From Thermocrispum municipale DSM 44069 (GTDB lineage: Bacteria > Actinomycetota > Actinomycetes > Mycobacteriales > Pseudonocardiaceae): DNA of 64,000 nt. The notes under the pieces were generated by a model. That model saw only the letters and a list, made by a program, of their open reading frames with translations. It did not search any database and was not told where the DNA came from. The number at the start of each line of letters is the position of its first letter. Within the stretch, counting starts at the first letter, position 1. The DNA lies in the NCBI RefSeq assembly GCF_000427825.1, contig NZ_ATYT01000004.1, positions 21,398 to 85,397 on the forward strand, read 5' to 3'. Below are positions 1 to 8,699 of the stretch, one piece after another. The translations under genes and the position numbers were made by a program.

Positions 1-38
1 CCAAGATCGGCGCCACCGGCGAGCCCGAGGAGGATGCG

Positions 39-701
39 ATGACGGCGAGCAGCAGGCCGGACGGATTGACTCGCCGTCGTGCGGAGACCCGTCAGCGGCT
101 GATCGATGCCGCCTACGAGGTGTTCGCCGAGTCCGGGATCCGCGACGCCCCGGTCGAGGTTATCTGCGACCGCGCCGGATATACCCGCGGGGCGTTCTAC
201 TCGAACTTCGACAGCAAGGAGCAGCTGTTCCTCGCGGTGTTCGAGGCGCAAACCCAGGACCGCATCGACCGGCTGCGCGAAGCGGTGAACGACGCGATCG
301 AGGCCGCCGACATGACCGGTCCGGACGCCGTGCAGCGGGTGCTCAACGAGACGGCCGCCGTGTTCCTGCGCAATATCGCCCAGGACGTCACCTGGCATCT
401 ACTGACTGTCGAGTTCCGCGCTCAGGCGCTACGTCATCCCGAACTGCACGCGCCGACCGTGGCGGCGGAGAACCGGTTCCATGCCGAGCTGGCGGAGATC
501 CTGACCGAGGTGGTGGGGCGGCTGGGCATGCGGCTGACGGCCGACCCGCGCATGGTCGTCATCACCGTCACCGCCGTCTACCAGGCCATGCTGGAGGAAG
601 CCATCCTGGGCGACCTGCCGGACACCGGCAGCAATCCGTACCTCGACGACATGCTGCCGCGACTGCTCGAGCTTCTGGTGGAGCCCGCCGAGCAGAACTA
701 G
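39..701 (+). CDS. TetR/AcrR family transcriptional regulator
   Basis: A 220-residue TetR-type repressor. The N-terminal helix-turn-helix spans about residues 15-62 (RQRLIDAAYEVFAESG, then GYTRGAFYSNFDSKEQLF), the classic TetR recognition block; the remaining alpha-helical part should bind an unknown ligand and dimerise. The ATG is preceded by GAGGAGG with a 5-nt spacer, which fixes the start although the frame stays open to the window edge. A TGA in another frame at 40-42 overlaps this ATG, so an upstream gene may end here and be translationally coupled to it. It converges on the patatin gene, so its targets are probably upstream of the window. The ligand cannot be told from sequence. Confidence 0.9.
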   Translation: MTASSRPDGLTRRRAETRQRLIDAAYEVFAESGIRDAPVEVICDRAGYTRGAFYSNFDSKEQLFLAVFEAQTQDRIDRLREAVNDAIEAADMTGPDAVQRVLNETAAVFLRNIAQDVTWHLLTVEFRAQALRHPELHAPTVAAENRFHAELAEILTEVVGRLGMRLTADPRMVVITVTAVYQAMLEEAILGDLPDTGSNPYLDDMLPRLLELLVEPAEQN

Positions 702-831
702 GCAAAGCTCACGAGCGCGGCCACGGTGGTGATGCGGCGGGCGTCGACTCCTCCGCGCCAAGCGGCGCCTGGGCCCCGGGGCCGCACAGCCGACCACACC
801 GACACCCGCAAGCCTCAGGTCACCGACCCCG

Positions 832-1809
832 TCACGCCGAAACCCGCGGCTCCGCCATGGCTTCGGCCACCCGCGCCGGACCACTGCGCAACGCGGCCTC
901 GAACGTCGCGATCCGCTGGCGCGGGCTCAGCGGATTCGTCCCCATCGCCTCCCGGTCGGCGAACGTCGGTGTGAAGACCCGCACCCGATAGCCCGCACGC
1001 CGCAGCTTGTCGACCTCGAGCTGCAGTTGACGCTGCATGTAGTGCCTGGTCGCCATGTCCACCGCGACGCTCATCGATCTCGGCCGCTGCCAGCTGGATG
1101 CGCCAGCCATCGGCGCCAGCACGATGACCTCGTTGACCCCGGCGCCGATCATCAGATCCGCGGACGTGGACGAATACACCGCGCCGTCGACGTAGCGACG
1201 GCCCGCGATGGTCACCGGCGGGCTGACGCCGGGCACCGAGCACGACGCACGGACCGCCTGCTGGATGTCCGCTTCCCCGTCGGCCGCGAACGCCACCCGC
1301 TCCCCCGAGTCGTAGTCGACCGCCACGACGCGAGTCGCCGGATGGTCGAGCCACTCGCCGGGTTCGGTCAGCGCGGTCAGCGGCGCGAGGAAGTCGTCCA
1401 GACTCAGCGTGCCGGGCGGCAGCAACCCGGACAGCGCGACAGACGGCCGAACCCGCCGCGGCTGCAGCACACCGCGCAACGCAAGCCGCGGCGCAGCAGG
1501 CATCCGGCTCCTCCGCACCTCGGCGGCCGACACCGGCTTGGGCTTGGCACGCAGCGGGTGCCCCTCCGACAGCTCCTTGCGGTACCAACCGCGCAGGTCG
1601 TCCGTCGTGATTCCGCTGGCCAGCAGTGACACCAACAGGGCCCCTTGGGACGTGCCGAGCAGCACGTCAGCGTCGTTGACACACCATCCGGTGGCCTCCT
1701 CCAGGGCCACCAGCGTGGCTGCCGACCACGCCAGGCCGGTGACTCCACCTGCGCCGATGACCAGGCCTTTCCGCTCTTGACGCGGGCCGGTCGACCCCAC
1801 CTCGCTCAT
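832..1809 (-). CDS. Patatin-like phospholipase / acyl hydrolase
   Basis: A 325-residue patatin-family serine hydrolase, expected to cleave acyl esters of lipids with a Ser-Asp dyad. Visible motifs are the oxyanion-hole glycine loop GAGGVTG (residues 19-25), the nucleophile elbow GTSQG with Ser54, and the aspartate of VDGA (Asp208). No signal peptide is seen, so it is probably cytoplasmic. The length matches actinobacterial RssA-like patatins. The start has no ribosome-binding site; a TACAGT -10 hexamer lies 8 nt upstream, suggesting a leaderless or nearly leaderless transcript. It is convergent with the TetR gene and divergent from the NlpC/P60 gene. The natural lipid substrate is unknown. 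Confidence 0.9.
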   Translation of the reverse strand: MSEVGSTGPRQERKGLVIGAGGVTGLAWSAATLVALEEATGWCVNDADVLLGTSQGALLVSLLASGITTDDLRGWYRKELSEGHPLRAKPKPVSAAEVRRSRMPAAPRLALRGVLQPRRVRPSVALSGLLPPGTLSLDDFLAPLTALTEPGEWLDHPATRVVAVDYDSGERVAFAADGEADIQQAVRASCSVPGVSPPVTIAGRRYVDGAVYSSTSADLMIGAGVNEVIVLAPMAGASSWQRPRSMSVAVDMATRHYMQRQLQLEVDKLRRAGYRVRVFTPTFADREAMGTNPLSPRQRIATFEAALRSGPARVAEAMAEPRVSA

Positions 1810-1817
1810 GGCCCAGG

Positions 1818-1823
1818 ACTGTA
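1818..1823 (-). promoter_or_regulatory. Putative -10 element (TACAGT) of the patatin gene
   Basis: Read on the minus strand this TANNNT hexamer is followed by 8 nt and then the ATG of the patatin gene. The spacing would put the transcription start at or next to the start codon. Confidence 0.45.
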
Positions 1824-2194
1824 AACATTGTCACTCCGAAACGCCAGCACTCGACCGGGCGGAAAACAAGATCAGTATTCATGAAAACACGCTCTGTATA
1901 ACTCCAAACCTATACTCAAAACGCGCACATGGCGTGACACGCACCACCCAAATGGTGTGACTCGAAGCACCCATCCGCGCCATCCTGATGATCACGTACA
2001 GATCACGGCAGCTTTTTTACCAGCTGCTTTGCCGGTTGAACACATCACGAGTCGATAGTCAAGCCGGAAAAGAAAATTCCGCTGAGACTTTCCGGTATCG
2101 GCTCGCGTGTGCTTATCGTGTCCAACGGGCCGGACCCTCCGGCCGACGTCGGGGGACGTGAATTCATATCCATGCACACATCTGGAGGACGAAC
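1824..2194 (+). other. Divergent intergenic region and structured leader before the NlpC/P60 gene
   Basis: About 370 bp without a gene, clearly more AT-rich than its surroundings around 1855-2100. Two inverted repeats are visible: GCAGCT/AGCTGC at 2008-2013 and 2022-2027 with an 8-nt T-rich loop, and CCGGAAA/TTTCCGG at 2064-2070 and 2089-2095 with an 18-nt loop. Cell-wall hydrolase genes of actinomycetes often carry a c-di-AMP (ydaO) riboswitch here, but I do not find its conserved GGGGTGAATC-type core, so I call only an uncharacterised leader. Confidence 0.4.
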
Positions 2195-2971
2195 GTGCCC
2201 ACGTCATCGGTAAGCGGCTCTGGCCGCGGCCGACGAATTGGTGCCACCGCTCTCGTCACGGCCGCTTCGGCCGCAGCTTTGCTGACTTTCGACTCCACCG
2301 CCGCGGCGGCGAGCCCGGCGAAGAGCAGGACAGGCTTCTACGAGGCTTCGGACACGGTGAAGGCAGGACACCGGATCTCGTTCCGAGGCAAGCTGACCAC
2401 CGCAGGCGGCACCCCGCTCGGTGGCTACAAAGTTGACTTGATGCGCACCTACAACGGCAGCAAGTGGTTCCGAGTTGCCAGTCCGCGCAGCTACAGCAAC
2501 GGCAAGGTCTCGGTGACCAATGTCAAGATCAAGGCGACCGCCAAGTACCGCTGGGTCTTCCGCGGGACTGCCAAGTACGCCAAGTCCTGGTCGCGAACCC
2601 AGAAGGTGGTCGCGAAGGTGCCGATCAACCTGCGGATCGTGAAGGCGGCCGCGGCGCAGAAGGGCGACCCGTACCGCTACGGAGCGTCCGGCCCGAACAG
2701 CTTCGACTGCTCCGGCCTGACGCAGTACGCGCACAAGCAGGTCGGCATCAAGCTGCCGCGCACCTCGAAGCAGCAGTACTCGAAGGTGCGCAAGATCAGC
2801 AAGTCCTACCGCAAGCCCGGTGACCTGCTGTTCTTCCACCGCGGCGGCAGCGTGTACCACGCCGCCATCTACGCGGGGAACGGCCAGATGTGGACGGCCC
2901 CGCAGTCCGGCGAGTCGGTGAAGAAGGCCAAGATCTACAACAGCAGCTACTACGTCGGTCGCGCCTGGTAA
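2195..2971 (+). CDS. Secreted NlpC/P60 family cell-wall peptidase
   Basis: A 258-residue exported C40-family endopeptidase expected to cut peptide stems of peptidoglycan. An Arg-rich N-terminus and a hydrophobic stretch (residues 17-38) form a signal peptide ending near AAAA-SPAK. Residues 45-140 form a basic beta-rich domain probably binding cell wall. The catalytic NlpC/P60 domain follows (150-258), with nucleophile Cys172 in FDCSGL and the histidine of YHAAIYAG (His222). The start is GTG, preceded by GGAGG with a 6-nt gap. Its long leader suggests post-transcriptional control. It is monocistronic; the next gene is about 120 bp downstream and unrelated. Confidence 0.93.
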   Translation: MPTSSVSGSGRGRRIGATALVTAASAAALLTFDSTAAAASPAKSRTGFYEASDTVKAGHRISFRGKLTTAGGTPLGGYKVDLMRTYNGSKWFRVASPRSYSNGKVSVTNVKIKATAKYRWVFRGTAKYAKSWSRTQKVVAKVPINLRIVKAAAAQKGDPYRYGASGPNSFDCSGLTQYAHKQVGIKLPRTSKQQYSKVRKISKSYRKPGDLLFFHRGGSVYHAAIYAGNGQMWTAPQSGESVKKAKIYNSSYYVGRAW

Positions 2972-3090
2972 GGCGCCCGGCACGCGGGCGGCTGCGCACA
3001 CCGAATCCTCCCTGGTTCGGCGGGCGCAGCCGCCGTCGCGTGTTTTCGCAGCTCTGGCCACTGTCGGTCCGGTTTGTCATGCTGTGACGC

Positions 3091-3369
3091 ATGTGTCGAA
3101 ACATCCGCGTCCTGCACAACTTCGAGCCGCCGGCCACGGACGACGAGGTGCGCGCCTCCGCTCTGCAGTACGTCCGCAAGATCAGCGGGACCACCAAACC
3201 GTCGGCCGCGAACGCCGAAGCGTTCGACCGGGCGGTGGATGAGGTGGCGGCCGCCGCCCGCAAGCTGCTGGACAGCTTGGTCACGTCCGCGCCGCCGAAG
3301 GACCGGGAGGTCGAGGCCGCCAAGGCCAAGGCGCGCGCGGCGAAGAGATACGGAACGCTCGCCAGCTGA
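3091..3369 (+). CDS. DUF2277 family protein
   Basis: A 92-residue protein matching the DUF2277 family end to end: it starts with the diagnostic MCRNIRVLHNFEPPAT, has a central KISGTTKPS segment, and ends in a charged helix rich in Lys, Ala and Arg. The family is common in soil bacteria and has no established function. No signal peptide or membrane helix is present, so it is likely cytosolic. A short inverted repeat (GCCCGAT at 3382-3388 and ATCGGGC at 3392-3398) directly after the stop may act as a terminator. It converges on thymidine kinase across a 360-bp gap. Confidence 0.85.
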   Translation: MCRNIRVLHNFEPPATDDEVRASALQYVRKISGTTKPSAANAEAFDRAVDEVAAAARKLLDSLVTSAPPKDREVEAAKAKARAAKRYGTLAS

Positions 3370-3729
3370 TCTCGGCGGTCGGCCCGATGTGATCGGGCGA
3401 GCCGGCAGTGATTCGGTCGCGCTGCGGCGAGTCAGCCGCGGCGCTCCGCGCGTCGTGACGTCGACCGACACCGCAGGCGGTGCGCGACCGATCGGGCACC
3501 GCTGCTTCCCTCAGGAGCATAGTTGCCGCCGCGCAGCCCGGAGGACCAGCTGGTCGTGCGGGTTGCCGCAGTGCACTCCGACTGTTCGCACAGTCGCCGC
3601 AGCGCGGTGCGACTTTCGCGCAGTTGCCTCCGCTCGCCCGGCTTTCGCGCGTTGCCACCTCTCGCCCGGCTTTCGCGCATTTGCCGCCGCTCGCCCGGCC
3701 CGCCGGCTCGTCGCCTCCGGCGCGCTGAT
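3370..3729. repeat. Convergent intergenic gap with a three-unit degenerate tandem repeat (3611-3697)
   Basis: No convincing gene lies in this 360-bp gap between the DUF2277 and thymidine kinase stops. At 3611-3640, 3641-3668 and 3669-3697 there are three imperfect copies of a 28-30 bp unit with the core TTTCGCGC, then TTGCC, then CTCGCCCG. The copies do not keep a common reading frame. Confidence 0.6.
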
Positions 3730-4344
3730 TCAGGTGTGCTGCGCCTCCGCGCCCAGCGACTTCCGCCCGCGCGTGATGTCCTTGAACTCCGCGCGACTCA
3801 CCGACACGTAGCGATCGTTGCCGCCGATCTCCACCTGCGGACCCTCCGTCACCGCCCGCCCGTGCTCGTCGACCCGCACGACCATGGTTGCCTTCTTGCC
3901 GGTGTGACAGATCGTCTTGATCTCCGTCAGGGTGTCCGCCCAGGCCAGCAAGTACTGACTGCCCTCGAACAACTCCCCGCGGAAGTCGGTACGCAGCCCG
4001 TAGGCCAGCACCGGGATGTGCAGGCGGTCCACGATCTCGGTCAGCTGCCACACCTGGGCCTTGGTCAAGAACTGCGCTTCGTCGACCAGCACGCAATGCA
4101 ACGTGCCGTTCGCGCCGACATCGGCCTGGGTCTGCTCGAACAGGTCGTCGTCGGACTTGAACGCGCGGCCGTAGGTCTTGATCCCGATCCGCGAAGCGAT
4201 CACCCCTTGGCCGTAGCGGCCGTCGAGGTGCGGCGTGAACAGCAACGTGCGCATGCCGCGCTCGTGATAGTTGTGCGCGCTTTGCAGCAGCGTCGTCGTC
4301 TTTCCGGCGTTCATCGCCGAGTAGTAGAAATACAGCTTCGCCAC
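3730..4344 (-). CDS. tdk: Thymidine kinase (type II)
   Basis: A 204-residue thymidine kinase that transfers the ATP gamma-phosphate to thymidine or deoxyuridine in the salvage pathway. The Walker A loop is SAMNAGKT at residues 9-16, and the Walker B/catalytic glutamate is in VDEAQF (Asp88, Glu89). The C-terminal YVSVSR segment belongs to the substrate lasso. A longer in-frame reading to 4404 exists, but the GTG at 4344 is preceded by GAGGAG with a 7-nt gap and begins exactly where family members begin ([15 protein letters not shown]). The divergent LacI gene shares its upstream region, where an operator palindrome lies about 75 bp before this start. Confidence 0.93.
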   Translation of the reverse strand: MAKLYFYYSAMNAGKTTTLLQSAHNYHERGMRTLLFTPHLDGRYGQGVIASRIGIKTYGRAFKSDDDLFEQTQADVGANGTLHCVLVDEAQFLTKAQVWQLTEIVDRLHIPVLAYGLRTDFRGELFEGSQYLLAWADTLTEIKTICHTGKKATMVVRVDEHGRAVTEGPQVEIGGNDRYVSVSRAEFKDITRGRKSLGAEAQHT

Positions 4345-4419
4345 GGTGCCCTCCTCGCGCGTCAGGCCACCATAATCGATGCCTGATGCCCGATCGGGCG
4401 ACAACCGAGGTACCCTTCA

Positions 4420-4431
4420 GACAACGTTGTC
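4420..4431. promoter_or_regulatory. LacI-type operator, upstream copy (perfect 12-bp palindrome)
   Basis: GACAACGTTGTC is a perfect palindrome with the central CG typical of LacI-family operators. It lies between the divergent tdk and lacI genes, exactly 80 bp from a second copy. Confidence 0.7.
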
Positions 4432-4499
4432 ATCGCCGGTTCAGTGTGTGACCAAAGACCCCTTGCTGAACTCGGACGATGCGCTACCGTTCGTCCGTT

Positions 4500-4511
4500 G
4501 ACAACGTTGCC
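4500..4511. promoter_or_regulatory. LacI-type operator, downstream copy
   Basis: GACAACGTTGCC matches the upstream palindrome at 11 of 12 positions. It sits 21 bp before the chosen lacI start and overlaps a TTGACA hexamer at 4498-4503, so binding would probably block lacI operon transcription. Confidence 0.65.
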
Positions 4512-4532
4512 TTCGAAAGAGGTCTCGCGCCG

Positions 4533-5555
4533 ATGATGTCCGCCCGCCCGACGATGAAAGACGTCGCGGCTCTCGCCGGCGTCGGGCTGAAGACCGTCTC
4601 GCGCGTGGTCAACGGCGAAGGATCGGTCAGTCCCGACACTACCGAGCGCGTCAACGCGGCCATCGCCAAGCTGGGCTTTCGCCGCAACGAGGGCGCGCGA
4701 CTGCTGCGCCAGGGCCGCACCGCTTCCATCGGCCTGGTGCTGGAAGACGTCGCAGATCCCTTCTCCTCCGCGCTGACCCGCGCGGTGGAGGACATCGCCC
4801 GCCAGCACGACTCCCTGGTGTTCGCCGGGTCCTCCGCCGAGGACGGTGTCCGCGAGCGCGAGCTGACCTTGGCGTTCTGCGCCCGCAGGGTGGACGGACT
4901 GATCATCGTCCCGGCGGGCGCAACCCATCGGTACCTGGTTCCGGAGATCACCGCGGGCACACCGGCGGTGTTCGTCGACCGTCCGCCGGTGGACATCGAC
5001 GCGGACACCGTGCTGGTGGACAACGAAGGCGGCGCTCGCATGGCCGTCGACCACCTGATCGCGCACGGACATCGGCGCATCGGCTTTCTCGGCGACGCCC
5101 CCACGATCTTCACCGCGACGGCCCGGCTGGCCGGTTACCGGGCGAGCCTTGAGGCCGCCGGACTGCCCTATGACGAATCGTTGACCAGCCTCGCGCCGCC
5201 GACGGCCGAGGCGATCCGTCACGCCGTGGAGCGCGTGCTGGGCGGACCGGATCCGGCCACCGCGCTGTTCTGCGGCAACAACCGCGTGACGGTCGAGGTG
5301 CTCCGCGTTCTTGCCGGACGGCCGAACCAGCCCGCCTTGGTCGGGTTCGACGATTTCGAACTCGCCGACGTGCTGCGGCCGGGGATCACGGTTGTGGCAC
5401 AAGACCCTGCCGAAATGGGTCGCACCGCAGCCGAGATGCTGTTCGCCAGACTGTCGGGCGACCGGCAAGGACGTGCGAAAACAGTACGGTTGCCCACGCG
5501 GTTGATCCCGCGCGGGTCCGGTGAGATGCCGATTGCCACCGGCATCGGGACGTGA
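4533..5555 (+). CDS. LacI family transcriptional repressor of the adjoining sugar operon
   Basis: A 340-residue LacI/GalR-type repressor. The DNA-binding domain is at the extreme N-terminus (PTMKDVAALAGVGLKTVSRV, residues 6-25, then the NGEGSVS hinge side), followed by a periplasmic-binding-protein-like sugar domain. An upstream ATG at 4479 would add 18 residues and place the second operator inside the gene; the ATG at 4533 with AAGAGG ten bases upstream fits the family better. Two near-identical operators precede it, indicating autoregulation. It is 44 bp upstream of the binding-protein gene and probably co-transcribed with the importer. The inducer is a sugar of unknown identity. Confidence 0.92.
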   Translation: MMSARPTMKDVAALAGVGLKTVSRVVNGEGSVSPDTTERVNAAIAKLGFRRNEGARLLRQGRTASIGLVLEDVADPFSSALTRAVEDIARQHDSLVFAGSSAEDGVRERELTLAFCARRVDGLIIVPAGATHRYLVPEITAGTPAVFVDRPPVDIDADTVLVDNEGGARMAVDHLIAHGHRRIGFLGDAPTIFTATARLAGYRASLEAAGLPYDESLTSLAPPTAEAIRHAVERVLGGPDPATALFCGNNRVTVEVLRVLAGRPNQPALVGFDDFELADVLRPGITVVAQDPAEMGRTAAEMLFARLSGDRQGRAKTVRLPTRLIPRGSGEMPIATGIGT

Positions 5556-5599
5556 CTACCGTCCACATCCAATGTGAAGGGAAGCGAGGAGGCTTCACC

Positions 5600-6868
5600 A
5601 TGAAGCTCAGAGCGTTGATCGCGGGATTGTCCGCAGTCGCGCTGGCGTTCACCGCAACAGCATGCGGCGGGGACGACGGCGACAACACCAAGGATGTCGA
5701 GGTGTTCACCTGGTGGGCGGACGGCAGCGAGAAGGCCGGCCTGGACGCCTTGGTCGCGGAGTTCAAGAAGCAACACCCCGATCTGAACTTCGTCAACGGT
5801 GCGGTTGCCGGTGGTGCGGGCAGTAACGCGAAGAACGTGCTGGCCTCCCGCCTGCAGCAGCAAGACCCGCCGAGCACGTTCCAGGCGCACGCCGGTGCCG
5901 AGCTGCTCGACTACATCGAGGCCAACCAGCTGCAGGACGTCTCGCAGCTGTACAAGGAGAACGGCTGGGACGAGGTCTTCCCGGAGGACCTGATCGAGCT
6001 GCTCACGGTGGACGGCAAGATCTACTCCGTCCCGTCGAACGTGCACCGCGCCAACGTCGTGTGGGCCAACCCCGAGGTGCTGAAGAAGGCCGGCCTGGAC
6101 GACAAGCCCGCGAAGGACATCGACGGCTTCATCCAGCAGCTGGACAAGCTGAAGAAGGCCGGTGTCGACACGCCGTTGTCGATCGCGACCGACTGGACGC
6201 AGGTGCACCTGCTGGAGACAGTGCTGATCGCCGACCTCGGCCCGGAGAAGTACATCGGGCTGTGGGACGGCTCCACCAAGTGGGACTCGCCCGAGGTGAG
6301 CAAGGCGATCGACCACTACGCCAAGCTGCTCAGCTACACCAACACCGACCGGCAGAACCTCGACTGGCCGGACGCCACCAAGATGGTGATCGACGGCAAG
6401 GCCGGCTTCAACATCATGGGTGACTGGGCCGAGGCGGCCTTCCAGGAAGCCGACAAGGAATGGGGTAAGGACTACATCACCTACCCGGTGCCGGGCACCG
6501 ACGGCATCTTCGACTTCCTGGCCGACTCGTTCACGCTGCCGGTCGGCGCCAAGAACGAGGAAGGCACCAAGGCGTGGCTGCAGACCGTCGGCAGCGCCGA
6601 GGGACAGAAGGCGTTCAACATCAAGAAGGGTTCGATTCCGGCCCGTACCGACGCCGACCCGAAGGACTACGGCGACTACCAGAAGACCGCGCTGGAGTCC
6701 TACAAGAACGACACCATCGTGCCGTCGCTGGCGCACGGTGCCGCGGCGTCGGTGAAGTGGTCGACCGCGATCACCGAGGCGGTCAGCAGCTTCTCCGCCA
6801 ACAAGGACATCGAGAAGTTGAAGTCCGCCCTGGTCAAGGCCGCGGAAGACAACCAGAAGAAGCAGTAA
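5600..6868 (+). CDS. Sugar ABC transporter substrate-binding lipoprotein (family 1)
   Basis: A 422-residue extracellular solute-binding protein, the capture component of a carbohydrate ABC importer. The signal peptide ends in a lipobox with acylated Cys22 (FTATACGGDDGD), so the protein is anchored outside the membrane. VFTWWADGSEKAGLDAL and the later GKAGFNIMGDWAEAAF are typical of MalE/UgpB-like proteins. The start at 5600 has GAGGAGG in front and gives an intact signal peptide; the longer reading does not. It is followed at 10 bp by the first permease gene. Ligand class is inferred from neighbours and is not visible in the sequence. Confidence 0.93.
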   Translation: MKLRALIAGLSAVALAFTATACGGDDGDNTKDVEVFTWWADGSEKAGLDALVAEFKKQHPDLNFVNGAVAGGAGSNAKNVLASRLQQQDPPSTFQAHAGAELLDYIEANQLQDVSQLYKENGWDEVFPEDLIELLTVDGKIYSVPSNVHRANVVWANPEVLKKAGLDDKPAKDIDGFIQQLDKLKKAGVDTPLSIATDWTQVHLLETVLIADLGPEKYIGLWDGSTKWDSPEVSKAIDHYAKLLSYTNTDRQNLDWPDATKMVIDGKAGFNIMGDWAEAAFQEADKEWGKDYITYPVPGTDGIFDFLADSFTLPVGAKNEEGTKAWLQTVGSAEGQKAFNIKKGSIPARTDADPKDYGDYQKTALESYKNDTIVPSLAHGAAASVKWSTAITEAVSSFSANKDIEKLKSALVKAAEDNQKKQ

Positions 6869-6878
6869 AGGACGCTGA

Positions 6879-7766
6879 GTGTTCACCAGGATCAGGAGCT
6901 GGGGTCCCCCCGTCCTGCTGATCGCCCCGACCTTGATCCTGCTCGGCATCTTCGTCTACGGGCTGATCGGTGCCGGGGTCTGGACGTCGCTGACGGACAA
7001 CGTCCGCGGCCAGACCACCGGCACCGTCGGCCTGCAGAACTACGAGAACCTCTTCAACGACGACACGTTCGTGTACTCGCTGCGCAACGTGGGCATGTAC
7101 ACGCTCGCGTTCGTCGCGGGCACGCTGTTCTTCGGGTTCTTGTGGGCGTGGATGCTGGAGCGGGGCGCGCGCGGCGAAGGCATCTTCCGCACGGTCTACC
7201 TGTTCCCGATGGCCGTGTCGTTCGTGGCCTCCGGTGTGGTGTGGCGGTGGTTGCTCAACAGCAACACCGGCGAATCCGCCAGCGGCCTGAACCGGCTGTT
7301 GGACATGGTCGGGCTCGGGTTCCTGCAGGGCCAGTGGTGGACCCACGAAGGCTGGGGCATCTTGGCCATCGCGATGCCCGCCATCTGGCAGCTGTCCGGT
7401 TACGTCATGGCGTTGTTCCTGGCGGGCTTCCGGGGCATCCCGGAGGAGCTGCGCGAGGCGGCGCGGGTGGACGGCGCCACCGAGTGGCAGATGTACCGGC
7501 ACGTGATCTTCCCGCAGCTGTCGCCGGTCGCGCTGTCCGCGGTGATCATCATCGGCCACATGTCGCTGAAGGTGTTCGACCTGATCATGGCTGTGGCCGG
7601 GCAGACCAACCACACCACGCAGGTACCCGGTACCCAGATGTGGCTGAAGTACACCAGCGGTGAGTGGGCCGAAGCCGCGGCGATCGGCACCGTACTGCTG
7701 CTGGTGGTTGCCGTGCTGATCGTGCCGTACCTGATCAGCACCTACCGCGCGGAGCGTCGCCGATGA
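6879..7766 (+). CDS. Sugar ABC transporter permease (MalF-like)
   Basis: A 295-residue inner-membrane permease with six predicted helices, the first at about residues 12-34. The EAA loop that contacts the ATPase is visible as EELREAARVDGATEWQMYRHV near residues 188-208. It starts at GTG ten bases after the binding-protein stop, whose region carries AAAGGA as ribosome-binding site. Its stop overlaps the ATG of the second permease by four bases, implying coupled synthesis of the heterodimer. No ATPase gene is present in the operon; in actinomycetes such importers commonly use a shared MsiK-type ATPase encoded elsewhere. Confidence 0.93.
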   Translation: MFTRIRSWGPPVLLIAPTLILLGIFVYGLIGAGVWTSLTDNVRGQTTGTVGLQNYENLFNDDTFVYSLRNVGMYTLAFVAGTLFFGFLWAWMLERGARGEGIFRTVYLFPMAVSFVASGVVWRWLLNSNTGESASGLNRLLDMVGLGFLQGQWWTHEGWGILAIAMPAIWQLSGYVMALFLAGFRGIPEELREAARVDGATEWQMYRHVIFPQLSPVALSAVIIIGHMSLKVFDLIMAVAGQTNHTTQVPGTQMWLKYTSGEWAEAAAIGTVLLLVVAVLIVPYLISTYRAERRR

Positions 7767-8680
7767 CCACGACAGTGCTCGACGAAGTCAAGCCGACGGC
7801 CGACAGGAAAGCCAGGAAGGCCAAGAAGGCCAGGCCGCCGCAGCTGCCCGGCACCCGCGGGCCGCGGTCGACGGCGGTGCGCACGGTCAAGTACGTGCTA
7901 CTGCTGTTCTTCTTGATCATCGTTCTGATCCCGGCGTACGTACTGTTCGTCACCAGTTTCAAGACCGGTGCCGACATCTCGCCGGACACCGCGTGGTCGT
8001 TGCCGGAGAACTGGGACACCGCAGGCTGGGAACGGGCATGGAGCACGCTGTCGGACTCGTTCTGGCGCACGTTCGGCCTGGTCATCCCCGCGTCGTTGAT
8101 CTCGGCGTTCCTCGGCTCGATGAACGGGTTCGTGTTGTCCCGGTGGCGCTTCCGCGGCGCCGACCTGGTCTTCACGCTGATCCTGTTCGGCATGTTCATC
8201 CCGTACCAGGCGGTGATGATCCCGCTGGTCGAGATCATGAACACGGTGGGCGCCGAGCGCGGCATCCCGTCGCTGATCTTCATCCACGTGGTCTACGGTC
8301 TGCCGATCTGCACGCTGATCTTCCGTAACTACTACGCATCCGTGCCGACGGAAGTCATCGAATCGGCGAAGGTGGACGGCGCGGGCATGATCCGCACCTA
8401 CACCTCGATCGTGCTGCCGGTGTCCATCCCGGGCTTCGTGGTGACGATCATCTGGCAGTTCACCTCGGTGTGGAACGACTACCTGTTCGCGATGTTCTTC
8501 TCCAGCGCGCAGAACGGGCCGGTCACCATCGGGTTGAACTTCCTGGCCGCCGGGCAGCTGCAGGACTACGCGGCATCGATGGCGGGCGCGCTGATCGCCT
8601 CGCTGCCGACGCTGCTGGTCTACATCGTGCTCGGCCGCTGGTTCGTCGGTGGCCTGATGGCCGGCTCGGTCAAGGGCTGA
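7763..8680 (+). CDS. Sugar ABC transporter permease (MalG-like)
   Basis: A 305-residue second permease of the importer. A charged Lys/Arg-rich cytosolic N-terminus (residues 8-30) precedes six membrane helices. The EAA motif appears as EVIESAKVDGAGMIRTYTSI near residues 196-215, and the C-terminus has the MalG-like FVGGLMAGSVKG. The ATG overlaps the previous TGA (ATGA), so it is translationally coupled; longer upstream readings lie inside the first permease gene. It is the last gene of the LacI-controlled operon, ended by a strong hairpin at 8700-8732. Confidence 0.93.
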   Translation: MTTTVLDEVKPTADRKARKAKKARPPQLPGTRGPRSTAVRTVKYVLLLFFLIIVLIPAYVLFVTSFKTGADISPDTAWSLPENWDTAGWERAWSTLSDSFWRTFGLVIPASLISAFLGSMNGFVLSRWRFRGADLVFTLILFGMFIPYQAVMIPLVEIMNTVGAERGIPSLIFIHVVYGLPICTLIFRNYYASVPTEVIESAKVDGAGMIRTYTSIVLPVSIPGFVVTIIWQFTSVWNDYLFAMFFSSAQNGPVTIGLNFLAAGQLQDYAASMAGALIASLPTLLVYIVLGRWFVGGLMAGSVKG

Positions 8681-8699
8681 CCGCTACGACAGGCGGCAT

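Noticed and set aside
1..42. Possible 3' end of an upstream gene (PRSAPPASPRRMR then TGA overlapping the TetR ATG).
   Set aside because: Only 13 codons are visible, composition is not diagnostic, and another frame is also open; too little to annotate as a gene.
2101..2194. ydaO-type c-di-AMP riboswitch before the NlpC/P60 gene.
   Set aside because: GGGGGACGTGAATTC superficially resembles the core, but the paired AACCCG segments expected downstream are missing.
4498..4526. Full sigma-70 promoter with TTGACA at 4498.
   Set aside because: No TANNNT hexamer is found at 16-18 bp; GGTCTC occupies that place, so only the operator is called.
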